DNA of 64,000 nucleotides, from positions 34,442,133 to 34,506,132 of the forward strand of contig CM059975.1 in the NCBI GenBank assembly GCA_030490835.1. Reading direction: 5' to 3'. Positions 58,934 to 64,000 of the stretch are shown here, one piece after another. Made by a program: the position numbers and the translations under genes. How positions within the stretch are numbered: the first letter of the stretch is position 1; every line of letters begins with the position of its first letter. The notes beneath the pieces were generated by a model. The model was not told the DNA's origin and did not search any database. It was given only the letters and a program-made list of their open reading frames with translations. The DNA comes from Annona cherimola. Lineage: Eukaryota; Streptophyta; Magnoliopsida; Magnoliales; Annonaceae.

Positions 58934-59493
58934 TAGAAGCGCAACTTGGGTTGGATAGGTCCGGTTTGGAGTCGATGTTACCCTTATCCTATTTTCAAAA
59001 ATTCATACTCTACCCTATTTTAGGTCGGGTCAGTTCTAAGCATACCATACTCTATTTTTTAAGATCTGATCGGTTTTAGTTTAGGTTCCGAATTAGTTCT
59101 TTAAAATAGTATTCATATTATATTTGAAAACTGTAACTTTATTACAATTTTTACTTAAAAACTTAAAATCAAGATAATAATAATATAATTTTTGAAACAC
59201 GTTCCTTAAACTTACTAAAATAGTTGATGAATTAAACAAATTTCTATATATTTAAAGAATATATTTATATCTTTCGCTATAAAAGATATTTTATGAAATT
59301 TATTTTAAACATATATTAATAATTTAGGTCTCGGGTACACAGATCATGGAACCTACCCTACTCTAATTGAACTAGATATATTTTTTTTGGGAACCTAGCC
59401 TACCTTATGAGTATAAAAATAGAAACCTACCCTACCCATTTTAGGGTACCCAACAGATTAACTTGCATGTACCTTACTCAAATTGCACTCCTA
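58934..59493. mobile_element. hAT-type MITE, copy 2
   Basis: 560 bp with ends TAGAAGCGCAACTTGG and CAAATTGCACTCCTA. Target duplications are atcgggca (58926-58933) and atcgagca (59494-59501), 7 of 8 identical. Inverted relative to 15617-16191 and homologous along its length. Confidence 0.82.
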
Positions 59494-59501
59494 ATCGAGC
59501 A

Positions 59502-60229
59502 TATTGGGACCTGTAGAGTTGAAACAGGCTTATACGTATGAAGAGTGTATTAGGTTCTGTATCGGGTTTAATATTATAGGGAGAAATAGACAATGTTATG
59601 CTTATAAACTCATCTTCTCTCATTTTTCCACCCTTAGCACAATTTTTTTTATGAGAAACCCTAGCACCTAGCTGCCCCATTACTAATCAAAATCATATTA
59701 GAAAACTTGGTCGAAATCTAGATTGAGCTCAAAATTTGTTGATTTAAGGAAAATACAAATTTTTTGGTTGCAAAAAGATGAATTAAATCCCATGAAATGT
59801 TAATTTCACTCGAATCCACCACATTGGAAGAAAGAGGAAACAAAATTGACTAGTTTGGAGTTGTCAATTAGAGGGGAAATAAGTCATTCTCAGTGTAATT
59901 GCTGATCAAGCCGGATGAACCAATTTTTTGGGAAAATTGTAAATGGTAAGATTTTCTCATCTAAATGCTTTAAAACTTCATATTCACATATGATTTGTTA
60001 ATTTCATTTTATTATTGTGCTACAACTGTAATTTCTATATTTTAAAATTTTCGAAATTCTAAAAATAAGTAATTTGAAAATGCAAAAATATTAACTTTTG
60101 CTACTTCAATTTTCAGCTCAATATAAAAATAAAACCTCCATTTTCACAAAATATTTTGATCTTAAATATATTTTAAAATTTTTAGATTTAAAATTTTAAA
60201 TATATTAATATTTAATACATATTTTTGGT
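59502..60229. other. AT-rich intergenic, no gene
   Basis: No supported features beyond low-complexity AT tracts. Confidence 0.4.
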
Positions 60230-61489
60230 TGCATGGAATACACTAATACTTTATCAATGATTGGTGTACAAATACGAGTTTGTCGTTAAAAACTCATGAT
60301 CACCAATCTTAATTTATACACTATAACATTAAAACTAGTAACTAATTATATTGTAGAATAATGGTGGGATGGTCGAATCCACAGAGACACAATAAAAGTT
60401 TGAATTATTTAAATTTTTTATTAAACTATATATCCGAAATAAGATTACAAAATTAAAATGTAGTAAAATTAATAAAATCCAACTAAAAATAAAGAAAACA
60501 AAAATATAAAATTAATAAAGTGGAGAAAACAAATCTGGATAGCTTGCGTGAAGAAAGCTGCTCTCCTCCTAAGTTTCTTTAGACCTGGTGTAGAGATTGA
60601 AGACTTTAACTTGGAAAATTGGGTGTGAGGATTTATGATTTTAGAGCTTCACCCCATCTCCTTTTATAAGTCTAAAAATAGTAGAGACTAGTAAGGATTA
60701 CACACGTTAACATGCTGCATAATATGCATATGCGCAATTTAGATGATTTATATGAGTGTTGTGCATCTTTCCATGGCTTTGAGGATTGTATATCTGCTTA
60801 TGGAAAACCACTTCTCTAGCCATGCATGCTTGCTCGCCACGTTTGCTGCATTGAGATTGGAATAAACGGCTCCTACTTTTGCTGAAACCATGACTGCCTC
60901 ATCGGTATTTGATGGCGATCAAAACTGCAGCTGATTTGCCTTGCTTGGATTTGATTTGTGGCTGCCGAAAATTCCACCTTGATGGACATTGAATTAAATG
61001 GGAGATCTAATGCTTATTTGGGCCGGATCTGGTGATGATAGATGTCGAATTCGCCAATAATGGCTACCTTTGATGATGGAAAAATAGGGTTGTGCGAAGG
61101 GCGTGGATCTGTTCACTAACTCTGTTGGGGTGATGGTGGGCTGCTCAAAAATCTGGACAGTTTAGAGCTAATCGTTGGTGATTTATTGCTACTAGATTTC
61201 CTCTTTAAAAAGTATGAAAATCGATGATGGAACTTGGAGGGCTGATGCCGTTTATTTGTTCCTATTAAATGCTGCCAAAAAAACCAGCCGTTGATCTTAG
61301 ATCTTGCTGGAACAAGAGATAGTGGGTTTGCTGTTGATGTGTTCTTTCATCTTTTTTTCTTTTTGTATTTTTTTTGTTTTGTTTTGCTTTTTCGTAAGCC
61401 AAAATTTTTTTCCTCGCTTCAAAACCTAAATAGAACAAATAATAATGAAAAGAAAATTCTAGAGTGAAGATGCAGAAAATATTGAATTA
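60230..61489 (-). other. 3' non-coding part of a gypsy element
   Basis: The phrase gggatggtcgaatccacagag near 60365 and, in the opposite reading, the phrase around 61490 (minus strand cttgttgggaggtaattcaa) both resemble conserved non-coding phrases of plant gypsy elements of the Athila/Tat group. The moderate-G+C tract 60830-61310 has no protein similarity that I recognise. An LTR border could not be placed. Confidence 0.4.
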
Positions 61490-62080
61490 CCTCCCAACAA
61501 GCGATAAGACCGTCTTCAGTCGGACTCAGTGTCACTCTTTATCATTAACTAATCCAATATGATTAAAAACTTCATCACCGTCCACTTTCATTCGAAAGTT
61601 ATATCAAAGTGCTAAATTGTTATCTAAGAGCTCACAATATTGTCTACTTTGTTGCACTCTTCATCATGATATGGGTATTTTGCAATGTTGAAAACATTGA
61701 TCCTGATTTCTTGTCCTCCAAAAGGGACGTTCATCTTATTATTTTCACAATTAATATTTTCTTTTGTTGTGGTAAGGAATTGATGTTCCAAAAATAATTG
61801 AGGTGTATTTTAATTCTAAAGGAGAAACCATATTAAGAATAAGAAAGTCCACAAGAAAGTAGTAGCTATTAACTTCGACCATAACATCTTCAATCATCCT
61901 ATGTGGAGTTTTTATTGACCGAACTGCAAATTGAAGAACTATTGATGTGGCTTTAACTCCCCAATATCAAATTTCTTAAATATCGAAGCAGGTACGATTA
62001 ACACTTGCTTCGATATCTAGCAATATCTTGTTAAAGTTATACCCTCAATTACTGCAATCTCTTTACAAGGGTATAGGTCA
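61490..62080 (-). pseudogene. Gypsy protease remnant (Athila/Tat-like)
   Basis: On the minus strand the frame encodes FNKILLDIEASVN, the worn counterpart of the retroviral-type protease LLDLGASVN motif, then GVKATSIVLQFAVRSIK and MIEDVMVEVNSYYFLVDF, the order usual for Athila/Tat proteases. Next come FGTSIPYHN and, in another frame, FNIAKYPYHDEECNKVDNI. DIEA replaces the catalytic DLGA, and stops and frameshifts interrupt it. About 100 bp later comes the cttgttgggaggtaa phrase that follows the polyprotein in these elements. Reverse transcriptase, RNase H and integrase are therefore absent here. Confidence 0.75.
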
Positions 62081-62084
62081 TAGA

Positions 62085-63100
62085 TTGTACTATATAAAAT
62101 ATCATTTTCATAGGAAATTTGGGACTTAAGACGTTGGATTTAAACACTTTGTAACCAAAATTAAGAGAATAAGACAAGAAGAAGAATGGAAATAGAAAAA
62201 AAGATGTTCTTAGAACATAGAAAGAGGATTAGAAATCACGGTATGAGAGTATTTGGAGTCTAGAGTTTCACATATGTCTTCTGCAATGGATACATGAAGT
62301 GCTTACTTAATTCATATATTAGACTTTCACCTCTCTGTTTCTTCACATAATATATGAAAATTATTGCCGAAGTGAAAGCTCAAACACTAAACAAGAATTA
62401 AATTAATTAAATTGACACACAATATCTTTCATAAATAAATCAAAATCACAATATCCGCTACATTATGCACATGTTACATCTTAAATCTTAGATTAAGCAT
62501 TTACCCTAGCATGTTTATAATAAAAATCAAACAAAAAATAATATTCTATCTAAAATGCATCATAAACAAGACAATTTAATTAAAAGAAAAAAGAAAATGA
62601 AAACTTATTGGTTGAGAGCTTCAATGGTACCCAAGCTCTCGGTATACTCTAAAATGCAGTAGGATATTCACAATAAGTGTTTTTATAGAGGGTAAGAGAA
62701 AACTAACGCACATAGTCCAAATTGTGCATGGATTCATGCATTCAAGGTGTCCACATGGTCTAAAACATATAGGAGCAAGCTCCGCATGATTCAAACTGTG
62801 TGGGCCTCTGTCCTTGCTTTTTGCTCCAAAAATTATGTACCTAACCTCAGAAAATTATGTCCTGATTGAAACATGTTATAATCTATTTTGATCACTGTTT
62901 TGTTTCCTTTTAATTATTCAAAATCATCAAATTGAGTGAATCTTGGTCATCATACTTTAACTCTCTAAGAATTGCACGAGTTTTTCTCCAATTTTATCTA
63001 TTTTTGTACAAATCAATCAATTGTGAGTGTTTTACTATAAACAAAGCTGAATAAATCAAAACATGATTTAGTTATCTTAAACACTCGAATTCTTATCCAA
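62085..63100 (-). repeat. Probable LTR inserted in the gypsy gag-protease gene
   Basis: About 1 kb of non-coding DNA separates ISCDIG from FNKILLDIEA, which are adjacent in related polyproteins. On the minus strand it contains a TATA-like cctctataaaaacac and a following leader-like stretch, as in an LTR. Candidate ends (TGTTAAGTCAC on one side) have no confirmed target duplication. Confidence 0.45.
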
Positions 63101-63432
63101 TTCTTATCTAAAATAAATAGTATGAAAGTGACTTAACACCGATGTCACAAGAGATGAGCGATGGACTAGGATCTTTTAGCTTATGAGGGAGTTGTTCCAA
63201 AATCATAGCACTTACATCGACCGAAGCCTGATGGAATGAGACTCTCTCTTCTGTGTGCACATCTCTTTTAGAAATTTATCATAAGTTGGAATTGTTTCAT
63301 AACATCAAGAAATGTGATTTTGATGCGAACCCGCTTAAATATTTCAATCATCTCTCCACTTAAGGCTGGTTTCCTTTTACTAGTGGGCTTTCCATTCAAG
63401 GCATGAAGGAAGGGTAGTTTTGGTTGATAATT
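63101..63432 (-). pseudogene. Gypsy gag/protease-junction remnant
   Basis: The minus strand encodes SKRKPALSGEMIEIFKRVRI, then DVMKQFQLMINF and LEQLPHKLKDPSPSLISCDI, matching the gag-to-protease junction of Athila/Tat gypsy polyproteins as I know it (a PPKLKDPG-type segment followed by ISCTIG). At least one stop breaks it. It joins 61490-62080 across the inserted 1 kb. Confidence 0.72.
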
Positions 63433-64000
63433 GTTGGGATCTGACGAGCTGCGTATATGTCAATTAAAATGTTATCTATTTACGCAAGTATACGTGCCGT
63501 GTCAAGTAATAAAGAGTGAGTAGAGTATCGTTCCCACGAGGAATTGTTAACCGGATTATTACTTAGTTAAATTGCTTTCGATGGATGGAAAATTCTGAGT
63601 TTGTGATTTAACTAAGCTAATGTTCGCAATGCGAAATTAGAGTGGGAGTTCAAGACTAATGGATACTTTGAATGAGTTTTCTAATTAGGGATGGCAGATG
63701 GATAGCTTAGAATCCTTGAATCTAAACTATATTTCTCTGGTTCTTTTTAAGTGGATTGCATATGGATTTACTAGCCCAAGTTCATATATCTTTATATATG
63801 TCTTCCAACAGTATATAAAGCTAATTACACCCTATTTAAGTGCTATGTTCCCATGCCATTAAATAAAGTGAAATTTATAAGTTCATAACTTGTATAATGA
63901 CTACACAGGGTTTAACGACATATTTCTATCCATTAAACAACTCTCCTTACACAAAGGTCGAAACCTATGCCTTGCACATGGGTCTGGCAAAGATCTTCCT
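63433..64000. repeat. LTR-like sequence running off the window
   Basis: It starts with tgttgggatctgacgagctg at about 63433. The phrase gcaagtatacgtgccgtgtc followed by tagagtatcgttcccacgag is common in plant gypsy LTR or leader regions. The other end lies outside the window, so type and orientation stay open. Confidence 0.4.

Overview
This 64 kb window looks like repeat-dense nuclear DNA of a flowering plant, probably a eudicot. It is AT-rich, has no operons, and I could not support any intact host protein-coding gene in it. Almost everything recognisable is transposable-element DNA: Ty1/copia and Ty3/gypsy LTR retrotransposons, solo LTRs, one LINE, SINEs, hAT and Mutator-type elements, and many small inverted-repeat elements (MITEs). 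Element borders were placed by eye from terminal motifs and target-site duplications (TSDs), several of which are exact.

Layout. 1-1039 is AT-rich flank. 1040-15438 is one minus-strand copia element with an exact TSD (TATAT). It has been interrupted by a 2.3 kb hAT element carrying three MAP65 exons (5374-7713), a 3.5 kb solo LTR (8384-11931), a 1.3 kb hAT element (12000-13335) and a TRIM-like LTR (14606-14843). 15.6-19.0 kb holds a hAT MITE and other MITEs. 19067-20766 is a 1.7 kb solo LTR with exact TSD TGAAT and an internal array built on GTCGAC. 20.8-26 kb is mostly unclassified AT-rich DNA and MITEs. 26.1-33.2 kb is a decayed minus-strand LINE split by a second copy of the 3 kb solo LTR.

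35037-40992 is a decayed plus-strand copia element of the same family as the first. 42066-44653 is a hAT element holding a SINE with a 16-bp TSD. 44.8-47.1 kb carries a TATA-box promoter and three kinds of tandem repeat. 47.6-54.3 kb is a broken segmental duplication (order XYZ ... Z'X'Y'). Its younger copy took a hAT element and a palindromic Mutator-type MITE, and the older copy preserves both empty sites. 54.3-60 kb is AT-rich DNA with MITE, SINE and LTR pieces. 60.2-64.0 kb is a minus-strand gypsy element with gag/protease remnants but no visible reverse transcriptase or integrase.

The genes here do not work together as a pathway. The most notable object is the hAT element that has captured an open, correctly spliced-looking segment of a MAP65 microtubule-bundling protein gene. 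I did not find a convincing new biological system. The leads worth following are the captured gene, the empty-site pair, the GTCGAC array and the palindromic elements with a shared core.
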